Source: Mariniphaga sp964559175 (GTDB lineage Bacteria > Bacteroidota > Bacteroidia > Bacteroidales > Prolixibacteraceae). Taken from it: a stretch of 64,000 bases of DNA. Location of the stretch: assembly GCA_964559175.1 (NCBI GenBank), contig CAZLGT010000019.1, forward strand, positions 1 to 64,000, given 5' to 3'. The position numbers and the translations under genes are program-made. The notes beneath the pieces were generated by a model, which did not search any database, had not been told where the DNA came from, and saw only the letters and a program-made list of their open reading frames with translations. This document shows positions 56,985 to 64,000 of this stretch, in pieces (positions within the stretch are counted from its first letter, which is position 1; every line of letters begins with the position of its first letter).

Positions 56985-59561
56985 TTATATTCCCAATTTT
57001 AAAAATAAAGAAGGAGTAAATGGAATGGCTTCCGAATGAACATTTACAATCTCCGATGTACTCGATTCAACCCGTCGCAAATTGGAGTATTTTATATTTG
57101 CACGGTTCAATACATTCAGAACGGAAAGCCCTAAATTTCCATAAACTTTGCCTTTGCTGAATTTATAAACTACAGCGGCATCGAGCCTGCTGTAAAAGGG
57201 AATTGATGTGTCGTTATCATTAAAACTTTTCATAATTTCGAAACCCGAACCATAAACATAATTGGCTGAAAAATAGAGGGATTTCCAATTATAGATTCCG
57301 GCAAATTTAAGTTCGTGTCGCTGGTCGTGGGGTGCAAGCCGATAATGGTTTGAAGGGTCGAACGAAAAATTTTCTTCCACTTTGCTTAGGGTATATGAAA
57401 CCCAGGCTACATTCTTTTTGTATTCTTTTTTTAAGTAAAAATCAATGCCATAACTTCTACTTTTTCCTGAATAAAAACCTTCACCGGTTTCCATTGTCTC
57501 ATTGTAGTATCGGGTAATCCCGTCGGTTTTTTTAAAATAACCCTCAACGCTTAGCAAAAAATCGTTTTTGTTGTATGAAATTCCACCAACCCAATGTTGT
57601 GCGTTTAATGCCGGAATTGTCTTACCGTCACTGGCTGTCCAAAACCAGGAATAATTCAGGTTATTATCAACAAATGATGTTTTGGATATAAACTGGTGAT
57701 ATTGTCCCCATGCAGCATTTAATCTTACGGTTTCGGAAAGGTTAAAGGAAGCGCTCAACCGGGGTTCGTAAAACATTTTACCTGTTTCATTTTCGTAAAT
57801 TGCGCGCAACCCGGGTTTTACTGTAAATTTTTTGTTTACCGGAAATGTACCCTGGACAAACCCGGTATATTTTTCAGATAAGCCATTTAAGTCGATTAGG
57901 TCCTGACCTTCTTCTTTTCGGTAAAGCAATACATTGTTCTGTTGAAAATCCAAACCTAAGTCAAGCTGAATCCCATTAATAAGAGAAACATGATGCACTA
58001 TTTTAACGGAAGATTCATCTATTTCATTATCAACCTGTACTATTTCGTTGTTGCTTTGCCCACTTTCATGTCCCATTCCGTGTTCCCCGTTATTTCCCAT
58101 CATTTCTGATGAGGAATTGAACTCAGTTGTTTCATTGTCGAACCTAGAATGGCTTATGCTTATTTCACTTTTATGATTGCTTCCCCAAAATTTTGAATAA
58201 CCAGCTGACGCCCCAAATTGTTTGTTCCTTTCATTGTAGTTATTGCCCAACTGAAAATTATCGAACTCTCTCTCGATATCGTAGGAATAGCGGTCGCCCC
58301 CGCTATAAAACGAAGCTGAAAAAATATCGTCTTTTTCGCCGCGGTATGTATATTTTAAATTGGCATCGCTGAATTTGTAGTCGGGGACCACCAGCACATC
58401 AACCATCCCATTGAAATTGTCGTGATTTCCATTATGCTGATTAGCTGAATTCGACATATCCCTGTGCCCAAAAATATTCAAATCATAGGGATTGTAAAGT
58501 TCGTAATACGTTTGCCGGTAAGCGCCAACCAGCGTAGATTTTCTGCTTACCGGAATCTCAACTAAAGAATTGACGGTTGAGTTATTCACGTTAAGCGTGA
58601 TTGAGGGTTTTGCCTGATTTCCGTTTTTGCCTGTAATACGGATAATCCCGCCAACCCTGTCTCCATAACCGGCTTCGTAGCCCCCTTTTAAAACACGGAT
58701 AGTTTTAATAAGCAGGGGGTTTACAACCCCAATATTATCATTAAAATTTTTAAGCCCGAAAATTGTAAATCCATCCAGTTCAATTTTGCTTTGACCTTCA
58801 TAACCTCCCCAGACCAGCAAATCTGACGATTGTTCGCCGGATGCCAAAACCCCGGGCATTAAACGCAAAACATTGTAAACGGCATTGTCGCCGTAACCGG
58901 GAAGAAAGGGTGCAATGGTATGGTTTATTTTCATGTGTCCGGCGGCATTTCCAATCAGGGTCGCCCTTTCAACATCAAACCCTTCAACTTTTACTTCTTT
59001 TAGCTCGGTTACCGAAGGGGTAAGTTCAAATTGTTGATTTACGCTGCTCGTGAACAAGGTATCGTAAATATAGTAGCCTAAATGGGAAATTTGCATGTTA
59101 AAAGACGTGTCGGCAGAAGCGAGAAAATTGAAATTCCCATTTTGGTCGGACTGCACCTGCCGGTTGTTAATGAGGATGTAAGAAAATGGCAGCGGTTCGT
59201 ATGTTTCTGCTTCAACCACCTGTCCGCTAATGTTTGTGATTTTATTTTTTGTGTTGGCGGTTGTTTCCTGCGACCGAAAAATGACAAACACCTCGCCGCT
59301 CTTATCAAATTCGAGCGGAAACCCTTGCAACAGGTAAGAAACAACAGCCTGTTTCGATTCAAATTCCTGGCGAACGGTGATTTTGAACTTCGAAAGGAAC
59401 TTGTCATCGAATGTGAACTGAAAACCATATTTGTCCCGCAACTCAATAAAAACTTCATCAAGCGGAATGTCCACCGCATCAACTCTTATTTTTTGCGATT
59501 GAGCTATTACGTTCCACGAAATGAACAACAGGAACAGCATTAAAAATATGGAATTCTTCAC
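56985..59561 (-). CDS. TonB-dependent receptor with secretin/TonB N-terminal domain
   Basis: 858 residues: signal peptide, an STN domain (about residues 25-95; VPLDEVFIELRDKYG-like), a carboxypeptidase-regulatory-like domain (about 110-190), the plug, then a barrel. A loop near residues 500-520 is Met/His-rich (EMMGNNGEHGMGHES), which suggests copper binding. It has no SusD partner. Upstream genes encode its FecR anti-sigma and ECF sigma factor, so it is probably a signal-transducing receptor. The terminal part lacks the usual SusC-type length. Confidence 0.88.
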   Translation of the reverse strand: MKNSIFLMLFLLFISWNVIAQSQKIRVDAVDIPLDEVFIELRDKYGFQFTFDDKFLSKFKITVRQEFESKQAVVSYLLQGFPLEFDKSGEVFVIFRSQETTANTKNKITNISGQVVEAETYEPLPFSYILINNRQVQSDQNGNFNFLASADTSFNMQISHLGYYIYDTLFTSSVNQQFELTPSVTELKEVKVEGFDVERATLIGNAAGHMKINHTIAPFLPGYGDNAVYNVLRLMPGVLASGEQSSDLLVWGGYEGQSKIELDGFTIFGLKNFNDNIGVVNPLLIKTIRVLKGGYEAGYGDRVGGIIRITGKNGNQAKPSITLNVNNSTVNSLVEIPVSRKSTLVGAYRQTYYELYNPYDLNIFGHRDMSNSANQHNGNHDNFNGMVDVLVVPDYKFSDANLKYTYRGEKDDIFSASFYSGGDRYSYDIEREFDNFQLGNNYNERNKQFGASAGYSKFWGSNHKSEISISHSRFDNETTEFNSSSEMMGNNGEHGMGHESGQSNNEIVQVDNEIDESSVKIVHHVSLINGIQLDLGLDFQQNNVLLYRKEEGQDLIDLNGLSEKYTGFVQGTFPVNKKFTVKPGLRAIYENETGKMFYEPRLSASFNLSETVRLNAAWGQYHQFISKTSFVDNNLNYSWFWTASDGKTIPALNAQHWVGGISYNKNDFLLSVEGYFKKTDGITRYYNETMETGEGFYSGKSRSYGIDFYLKKEYKKNVAWVSYTLSKVEENFSFDPSNHYRLAPHDQRHELKFAGIYNWKSLYFSANYVYGSGFEIMKSFNDNDTSIPFYSRLDAAVVYKFSKGKVYGNLGLSVLNVLNRANIKYSNLRRVESSTSEIVNVHSEAIPFTPSLFLKLGI

Positions 59562-59564
59562 TTT

Positions 59565-60440
59565 TTAGTTATCGCCGGTTATTAAATAATTTGATTCCGA
59601 CTTTTTAACGTATGTATAGCCCAAAGGTTTACAAACCATTGACAACACCTTCTCAACATCAGGGTCTTTTTGAAAACTAACCGAGATAGTTCTTTTTAAT
59701 GTCAGGTCCGTTGTAATTGATACACCATACTGCCGTTCAATCTCTTTAACTACTTCACCGAACGGGGCGGCTGTATAAACAAACTGGTTGAACCTCCAGG
59801 ACGTGATATTTTCAGGCGAAATATTTACCAGTTGGTATAAAATCTTTCCTGATTTTAAAATTACCTGTTCATTAGGGTTTAAAATAACCGGGGCATCTTT
59901 TGTTCCTGAAACATTTACTTTCCCGGTCACACATAAAACGCGGTATGTATCATCGCGTGAGAAAATGTTAAAAGATGTGCCTAAAACCGAAGTTTTTCCA
60001 TATTTTGAATTAACTGTAAATTTTTTCCCTTTTTGAACTTCAAAAAAGCCCTCGCCTTCAAACTGAACACTCCTGACCACCTGCCACCGGAAAGGATAAA
60101 CCTTTAATGTTGATGCGGCATTTAATTCCACAATTGAGCCATCGGGCAATGTAGCGGAGAGATGTTCCCCTTTTGGGGCAACATACGTATTGTTGTAAAA
60201 CCAACCAAAAGAACCGATTCCGACGAGAATTAAAAAAGAGGCTGCAAAACTTAGTTTCATAATGCGGCTTTTAAAATCAACCGTTTTGTCTTTCTTTTCC
60301 TGAAACAATCTGTCAAAATTATTTTCCCAGATTAGCCCTTTGTTTTCGCCCCACTCAACTTTTGCTCCCAAGAACAATCTTTCGGTTTCCGCATTTATTT
60401 GCTCTATGCTGTTCATCTGTTTCATTTTAATCAGTTGCAA
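59565..60440 (-). CDS. FecR-family anti-sigma factor
   Basis: 291 residues: cytoplasmic N-terminus, one membrane helix (about residues 65-85) and a periplasmic FecR domain with ATLPDGSIVELNAAS, VQFEGEGFFEVQKGKKF, and RVLCVTGKVNVSG, plus a C-terminal DUF4974-like part (VVKEIERQYGV). It should hold the ECF sigma factor until the receptor signals. The end of the sigma gene overlaps it by 14 bp; an internal ATG at 60416 is possible. Confidence 0.9.
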   Translation of the reverse strand: MQLIKMKQMNSIEQINAETERLFLGAKVEWGENKGLIWENNFDRLFQEKKDKTVDFKSRIMKLSFAASFLILVGIGSFGWFYNNTYVAPKGEHLSATLPDGSIVELNAASTLKVYPFRWQVVRSVQFEGEGFFEVQKGKKFTVNSKYGKTSVLGTSFNIFSRDDTYRVLCVTGKVNVSGTKDAPVILNPNEQVILKSGKILYQLVNISPENITSWRFNQFVYTAAPFGEVVKEIERQYGVSITTDLTLKRTISVSFQKDPDVEKVLSMVCKPLGYTYVKKSESNYLITGDN

Positions 60441-60918
60441 TTAATGACGTACGTAAAAAGTTTAGCGCATTTTTCATCCTTTTTTCAACTGCTTTTACAC
60501 TTAGCCCGAGCCGGTTTGCAATTTCCTTATACATAAGCCCATCTATCCTGCTCATCAGAAATACTGTTCTTTCCCTATCCGGCATTTCAAGTATCAAAGT
60601 TTCGTATTTCTCTTTTAGTTGGTCAAAAGACAAAAGTTCCTCAGGCGAATAATCCTGGTCCTGAAATGTGATATTCTGAAACAACAGTTTCGTTCTCTTT
60701 TGATGGTGAAAATGATTAATAAATAAATCGGACGCCATTTTATACAGCAAGCCATTTACATGGTTTAACCTGATTTTCTCTCTTTTTTCCCACAATTTCA
60801 AAAAACATTCCTGGGCAATATCGGTAGCAAGTTCGGTATCGTTGCAGCGGTAGAAAGCGTAGCTACGTATTTCATCGAAATTCGTATCGAATATTTTTTT
60901 AAAATCTTCTTTTGTCAA
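60427..60918 (-). CDS. ECF sigma-70 factor
   Basis: 163 residues with region 2 (CNDTELATDIAQECFLKLWE) and region 4 HTH (YKEIANRLGLSVKAVEKRM), typical of Bacteroidota cell-surface-signalling sigma factors. Directs RNA polymerase to the receptor operon, probably autoregulated. Its own promoter is not identifiable by eye. Neighbouring genes encode FecR and the TonB receptor. Confidence 0.93.
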   Translation of the reverse strand: MTKEDFKKIFDTNFDEIRSYAFYRCNDTELATDIAQECFLKLWEKREKIRLNHVNGLLYKMASDLFINHFHHQKRTKLLFQNITFQDQDYSPEELLSFDQLKEKYETLILEMPDRERTVFLMSRIDGLMYKEIANRLGLSVKAVEKRMKNALNFLRTSLIATD

Positions 60919-60960
60919 TGTTTCAGATTTCTGTGATACTTAGCAAAACAAAGAATGTAA

Positions 60961-61034
60961 TGCTTTGGTTTCAATTCATTTGTTTATTCTGCGGAGGTGC
61001 AGTTTATTACGTAAACCAATCGAAACCAAAGCAA
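60961..61034. repeat. Inverted repeat between the sigma factor and lipoprotein genes
   Basis: TGCTTTGGTTTC (60961-60972) pairs with GAAACCAAAGCA (61022-61033) with about 50 nt between. Long loop, no T-run. It may be a terminator for the lipoprotein transcript or an operator for the sigma gene; no other feature is visible in the 133-bp gap. Confidence 0.5.
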
Positions 61035-61051
61035 ATTCTTAAAGCAAGCTT

Positions 61052-62122
61052 TTAACCATTGCCATGTCCCGTACCGTGACCCTGTCCCATCCCATTTCCA
61101 TTGCCCGTGCCATTTCCATTGTCATGGTTTGTGCCGGTTTCGTTGCCATGTTGGTTTGAGTGTCCCATTCCCATTCCATTTACCTGGTTACCTGCACAAT
61201 GGTCGTTTTCCGAAAGGATAATTTCCACGGGGTCTTCCCCATTTTTAGCAACTATGGCAACATCGTCACAATCGCCATTACCGTAATCCAGGGTTGCAAC
61301 AACATTTCCTCCCTGCGATAATTCAATTACTCCTTGTGTGAAATACCTGCAGCCACTTGGTTTGATTAATGGTTCCACAATATCTTTTCTGTAAATGGTT
61401 TCCGTCCCGTTTTCGGTAATTGTATTTGTAACATGCCCGGTAACCTGCATCACATCGTCTGTCTGGTCCAGGTTTGTTTCAGCCCCTTCAATCCATTCCC
61501 GTACGATTTCCGATTCGCGGTGAATAGTGGAGCCATCCGGCATGGTAATCATTATATCACCCGTAACTGAATGAATCCCTCCGTTTTGATGGGCACCGGA
61601 AATGTGGATGGTTGTCATTCCGGAAATGCTCATGGAATCTACGGAAAAACCATCATACGTGATTTTACGCGTAAATCCTTCGCCGTTGGGTTCTTCCGAA
61701 GTATGAAGTATCATTGCCCCGCTCATAACCCTTCCGTTGTTGAGCTGTGTTCCCATGCCGTAATCCATAACCAGCGAATCGGGATATTGCCCCTGGTTAC
61801 CGTGCATACTGTATTCGGGGTGTTGCCCCGTCATGTAGTGCATTGAATTGTTTGAACTCCAATTCATTCCGCCGCCGTGCATTCCACCGCCGTGCATCAT
61901 TCCGCCGCCCTGTATTCCGGTCATCATGCCTTCGGCGCCAATAAAAAAGTCGCTTTCATAATTCATATCTGCCATTGCATTGTCAACCGAAATTTCGTTT
62001 ACAACAATTTGGGCTGATTTTTCTTCCAACTCTTCTGCCTGCGAAAATAAATCCTGGTCTTTCTGGCAGGAAACAACGAATACAGAAAGTGCTACTACAA
62101 TAATTCCAAATAATGTTCTCAT
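61052..62122 (-). CDS. Met/Gly/His-rich lipoprotein, function unknown
   Basis: 356 residues from ATG 62122, just before a lipobox (FVVSCQKD); an upstream ATG at 62149 adds nine residues. The N-terminal third is Met/Gly/His-rich (GGGMMHGGGMHGGGM), the middle is beta-rich with Thr and Val, and the tail is Gly/His/Asn-rich (GNGMGQGHGTGHGNG). No known family was recognised. The composition suggests an outer-surface copper-binding protein. No clear partner gene; probably a single transcript. Confidence 0.65.
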   Translation of the reverse strand: MRTLFGIIVVALSVFVVSCQKDQDLFSQAEELEEKSAQIVVNEISVDNAMADMNYESDFFIGAEGMMTGIQGGGMMHGGGMHGGGMNWSSNNSMHYMTGQHPEYSMHGNQGQYPDSLVMDYGMGTQLNNGRVMSGAMILHTSEEPNGEGFTRKITYDGFSVDSMSISGMTTIHISGAHQNGGIHSVTGDIMITMPDGSTIHRESEIVREWIEGAETNLDQTDDVMQVTGHVTNTITENGTETIYRKDIVEPLIKPSGCRYFTQGVIELSQGGNVVATLDYGNGDCDDVAIVAKNGEDPVEIILSENDHCAGNQVNGMGMGHSNQHGNETGTNHDNGNGTGNGNGMGQGHGTGHGNG

Positions 62123-62273
62123 GTTTCTAAATTTAAATGTTTTTGTCATTCTTTAGTAGTACACCCAATAAGTTGCGCCCAACCCTACCTGTAAATCGAT
62201 ATTAACAAAAATTTTTATTTGCACCGTTCTCCAAAATCTTCGTTTGAAATTTTAATAATGACGGTCAGACAAG

Positions 62274-62720
62274 TCAGGTAGTCTTTAAAATATTGCCATT
62301 TCCATCGGTTTGTATTTCAAAACTGTATTTTATGGTAGCCGACTTTTCCAGAATTCTCGAAACGGAACAATATTTTTCCATTGAAAGTTCAATGGCTTTT
62401 TTGGCCTTATGGGGTTCGATTTTACCAGTAAGAATAAAATGAACATGAATTTGAGTGAAAAGTGCGGGGGTTTTGCCCTCTTCCCTTTCAGCTTCTATTT
62501 CAACCTTAATATCTTTTAAATCCTGTCGCTGTTTTTTAAGGATATTAATAATATCGATGGAACTACACCCTCCCAATGCAGAAAGTAGTAATTGCATTGG
62601 CCGCATTCCCTTATTGCCTCCTCCAATTTCTGGAGCGGCATCCATTAATATACTTTGTCCCTCAGGATTAGTCGCTTTCAGGTTATAATTGTTGTCAACC
62701 TTGTTTATTTCAATTTTCAT
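62274..62720 (-). CDS. OsmC/Ohr-family protein
   Basis: 148 residues with the OsmC pattern: NPEGQSILMDAAPEIGGG, MRPMQLLLSALGGCSSIDI and EKYCSVSRILEKSA. The conserved peroxidatic Cys positions (GGCSS and EKYCSVS) are present, so peroxide or hydroperoxide reduction is likely. Directly after the sirohaem reductase-rhodanese gene with 0 bp between; cotranscribed. Confidence 0.88.
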   Translation of the reverse strand: MKIEINKVDNNYNLKATNPEGQSILMDAAPEIGGGNKGMRPMQLLLSALGGCSSIDIINILKKQRQDLKDIKVEIEAEREEGKTPALFTQIHVHFILTGKIEPHKAKKAIELSMEKYCSVSRILEKSATIKYSFEIQTDGNGNILKTT

Positions 62721-64000
62721 CTAATATTTTTTAATTGAACTGTCAACTTCATCTGCCCATGCATAAATTCCCCCTTTTAGATTGTAAAGATGTTCAATAT
62801 TTTGCTTTTGAGCGATTCGATTAATTACTTCAGCGCTCCTGCGACCGGTACGGCAATAAAAAACTATTTTCGGCGCCTCCTGAATTTTATGAAAGTTGTC
62901 TTCAACCGTGTCAAAAGGTATTAATTTTCCACCAATGTCTGCGATTTCTTTTTCCCAGCGTTCCCGAACGTCAACCAGTATAATATTTTCATCATCATCC
63001 AGCAACGATTTTAGTTCTGTTGCAGTTATTTCCTTTACTTCATAACCTGGTTGAAGATTATCGTCCAGATTTTCGTAGTAAGAAATAGCTGCATCTGCAA
63101 AAGATATTACTGAATCTTTTTGTTTTAACAGCCCGGAGAAATTTCCTTCTTTAACCAGCTCAAACAACCTTGAGTAATGTTCCGGAATTTTACCTTTCTC
63201 AATGAACTGTTTTTGAATCAAATGAACCAATTGTGAATCTTCACCGGTATTTTCTTTTAAGGAAAGGCTTAGCACCTTCGAGGCTGCAAATACAAGTTCA
63301 TGCAACAAAATTGTTTGCTCTTCAACCTCCTGCTGCCCGGGAAGGGATTCTTTACATTTCCTTATTATTTTGATTTCTGATTCTATCATATCAAGCAAGC
63401 CTGCTGAACACTCCCCTCCACCACGGGTTTTCAGGGTGAATAATTCGTTATTTCCCCAATCGCTATAATATTTCTTATTTTCTTCGAAAGATGGAATTTT
63501 ACTGTACTTTTCGAACAATGCGTCGATTTCAATCCTTCCGTTTTCTACAAATTCACGGAAACTTATGTCTTTATATTTTTGTTGGTAAAGAAAAAGCAAA
63601 TCACTGGTAAATTCAGGTAAATCTTTTGCTGCAATTTCACCTAATTTTATTGGCAACAGCGAATTGTGTTCTCCAATAACTGCTCCGGCAAAAACATTGT
63701 ACGAAGGGTAAATCCTTCCGTTGCGGCTAACCCTCCCGGCAAAACCTAAATCTGCTACAAGATGTTGTCCGCAGGAATTTGGACAACCGCTAATATTTAT
63801 TGTTATATCTTTAATATCATTTACCCAGTCTTTGTCAATTAATTTATCGTAAATCGATTTTAATCCACCCTTTGAAAAGCAAATTCCCAACTGGCAGGTA
63901 TCTGCTCCTGTACATGAAACCAAATTTCCCGGCAAATAAGGTGTTTTTACTTCCAGTCCAATATTATTTAGTTTTTCAAATAAATTTCCCAAATACGAAC
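62721..64000 (-). CDS. Sirohaem-type nitrite/sulfite reductase fused to a rhodanese domain (partial, 5' end beyond the right edge)
   Basis: The frame is open to base 64000; the listed TTG at 63992 is not a true start. The N-terminal part seen here carries the sirohaem/[4Fe-4S] ligands CTGADTCQLGIC and SGCPNSCGQH (C-x5-C and C-x3-C). A helical middle follows (CSAGLLDMIESEI), then a C-terminal rhodanese domain with IILVDVRERWEKEI and IVFYCRTGRRSAEV (catalytic Cys). It probably reduces nitrite or sulfite and hands sulfur to the rhodanese, or is a detoxifying form. The electron donor domain is not in the window. Confidence 0.82.
   Translation of the reverse strand, partial: SYLGNLFEKLNNIGLEVKTPYLPGNLVSCTGADTCQLGICFSKGGLKSIYDKLIDKDWVNDIKDITINISGCPNSCGQHLVADLGFAGRVSRNGRIYPSYNVFAGAVIGEHNSLLPIKLGEIAAKDLPEFTSDLLFLYQQKYKDISFREFVENGRIEIDALFEKYSKIPSFEENKKYYSDWGNNELFTLKTRGGGECSAGLLDMIESEIKIIRKCKESLPGQQEVEEQTILLHELVFAASKVLSLSLKENTGEDSQLVHLIQKQFIEKGKIPEHYSRLFELVKEGNFSGLLKQKDSVISFADAAISYYENLDDNLQPGYEVKEITATELKSLLDDDENIILVDVRERWEKEIADIGGKLIPFDTVEDNFHKIQEAPKIVFYCRTGRRSAEVINRIAQKQNIEHLYNLKGGIYAWADEVDSSIKKY

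Noticed and set aside
1331..62688. Plus-strand ORFs throughout the window
   Set aside because: All lie antisense to well-supported genes, have no recognisable family and no promoters; none is supported as a gene.
1..64000. CRISPR arrays, rRNA or tRNA genes, intact insertion sequences
   Set aside because: No regularly spaced repeats, no tRNA-like cloverleaf or rRNA-like sequence and no transposase were seen; the only mobility gene is the serine recombinase.

Overview
The window looks like a chromosomal or integrated accessory region of a Bacteroidota bacterium, probably from the Bacteroidales/Marinilabiliales side. Evidence: promoters with the Bacteroidota -7 box (TAnnTTTG), mostly Shine-Dalgarno-poor starts, and many families typical of the phylum (DUF3347, HYC_CC_PP, AlbA_2 anchors, an ECF sigma/FecR/TonB receptor set). 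Every gene I can support, about 70 over 64 kb, lies on the minus strand, so transcription runs from the right edge to the left edge. No rRNA, tRNA, CRISPR array or intact IS element was seen.

Layout, from left edge to right edge. 1-1.9 kb: a large serine recombinase running off the left edge, plus a tiny ORF. 2-4.4 kb: a sulfur amino-acid operon (PLP trans-sulfuration enzyme and cystathionine beta-synthase/cysteine synthase) preceded by a 32-residue leader peptide with four consecutive Cys codons and then an intrinsic terminator, i.e. a candidate cysteine attenuator. 4.4-10.5 kb: a methanol:corrinoid methyltransferase (MtaB) homologue, secreted HMA and YHS metal-binding proteins, a dihydroorotate dehydrogenase-like flavoprotein and an NfnAB-type oxidoreductase pair. 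10.5-17.1 kb: a Cu(I) P-type ATPase with three N-terminal heavy-metal-binding domains, several small metal-binding and membrane proteins, and two tandem regulators that fuse an HMA-like CxxC domain to an AraC DNA-binding domain. 17.1-25.3 kb: haem-binding protein, two DUF3347 proteins, site-2 protease, spermidine synthase-like membrane protein, methyltransferase, NDH-2, P-II-like protein and an NqrM-like Cys-rich protein. 25.3-39.6 kb: HMA proteins, SPFH protein, two membrane-anchored AlbA_2 proteins, porin, YceI and a CusCBA-type copper/silver efflux system. 39.8-53.8 kb: a long run with amino-acid permease, multicopper oxidase fused to a barrel-like domain, rhodaneses, type II GAPDH, MFS transporter, class I aldolase FbaB, CopB-type P-ATPase, SHOCT, SDR, DUF302 and Spy-like proteins. 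53.9-64 kb: methyltransferase, DUF2231 protein, CueO-like multicopper oxidase, TonB receptor/FecR/sigma factor, a Met/His-rich lipoprotein, OsmC and a sirohaem reductase-rhodanese fusion cut by the right edge.

Taken together this is a copper (probably also silver) homeostasis island. Cytosolic Cu(I) would leave by the two P-type ATPases, periplasmic copper by CusCBA, and be oxidised by two multicopper oxidases, with many small Cys/Met/His-rich buffers. Six sites share the same geometry (a -7 box, 20 bp, TGTTACA or TGTTATA, 13 bp, then an A/T-rich half site). They precede the small metal-binding genes, the first HMA-AraC regulator, the P-II/NDH-2 operon, the Cus operon and the CopB/glycolysis operon. 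I infer one HMA-AraC-controlled regulon. The most unusual content is this regulon, the FbaB-MFS-type II GAPDH block inside a copper operon, the Cys-codon attenuator and the isolated MtaB homologue. All functions are read from sequence only; no search was run.
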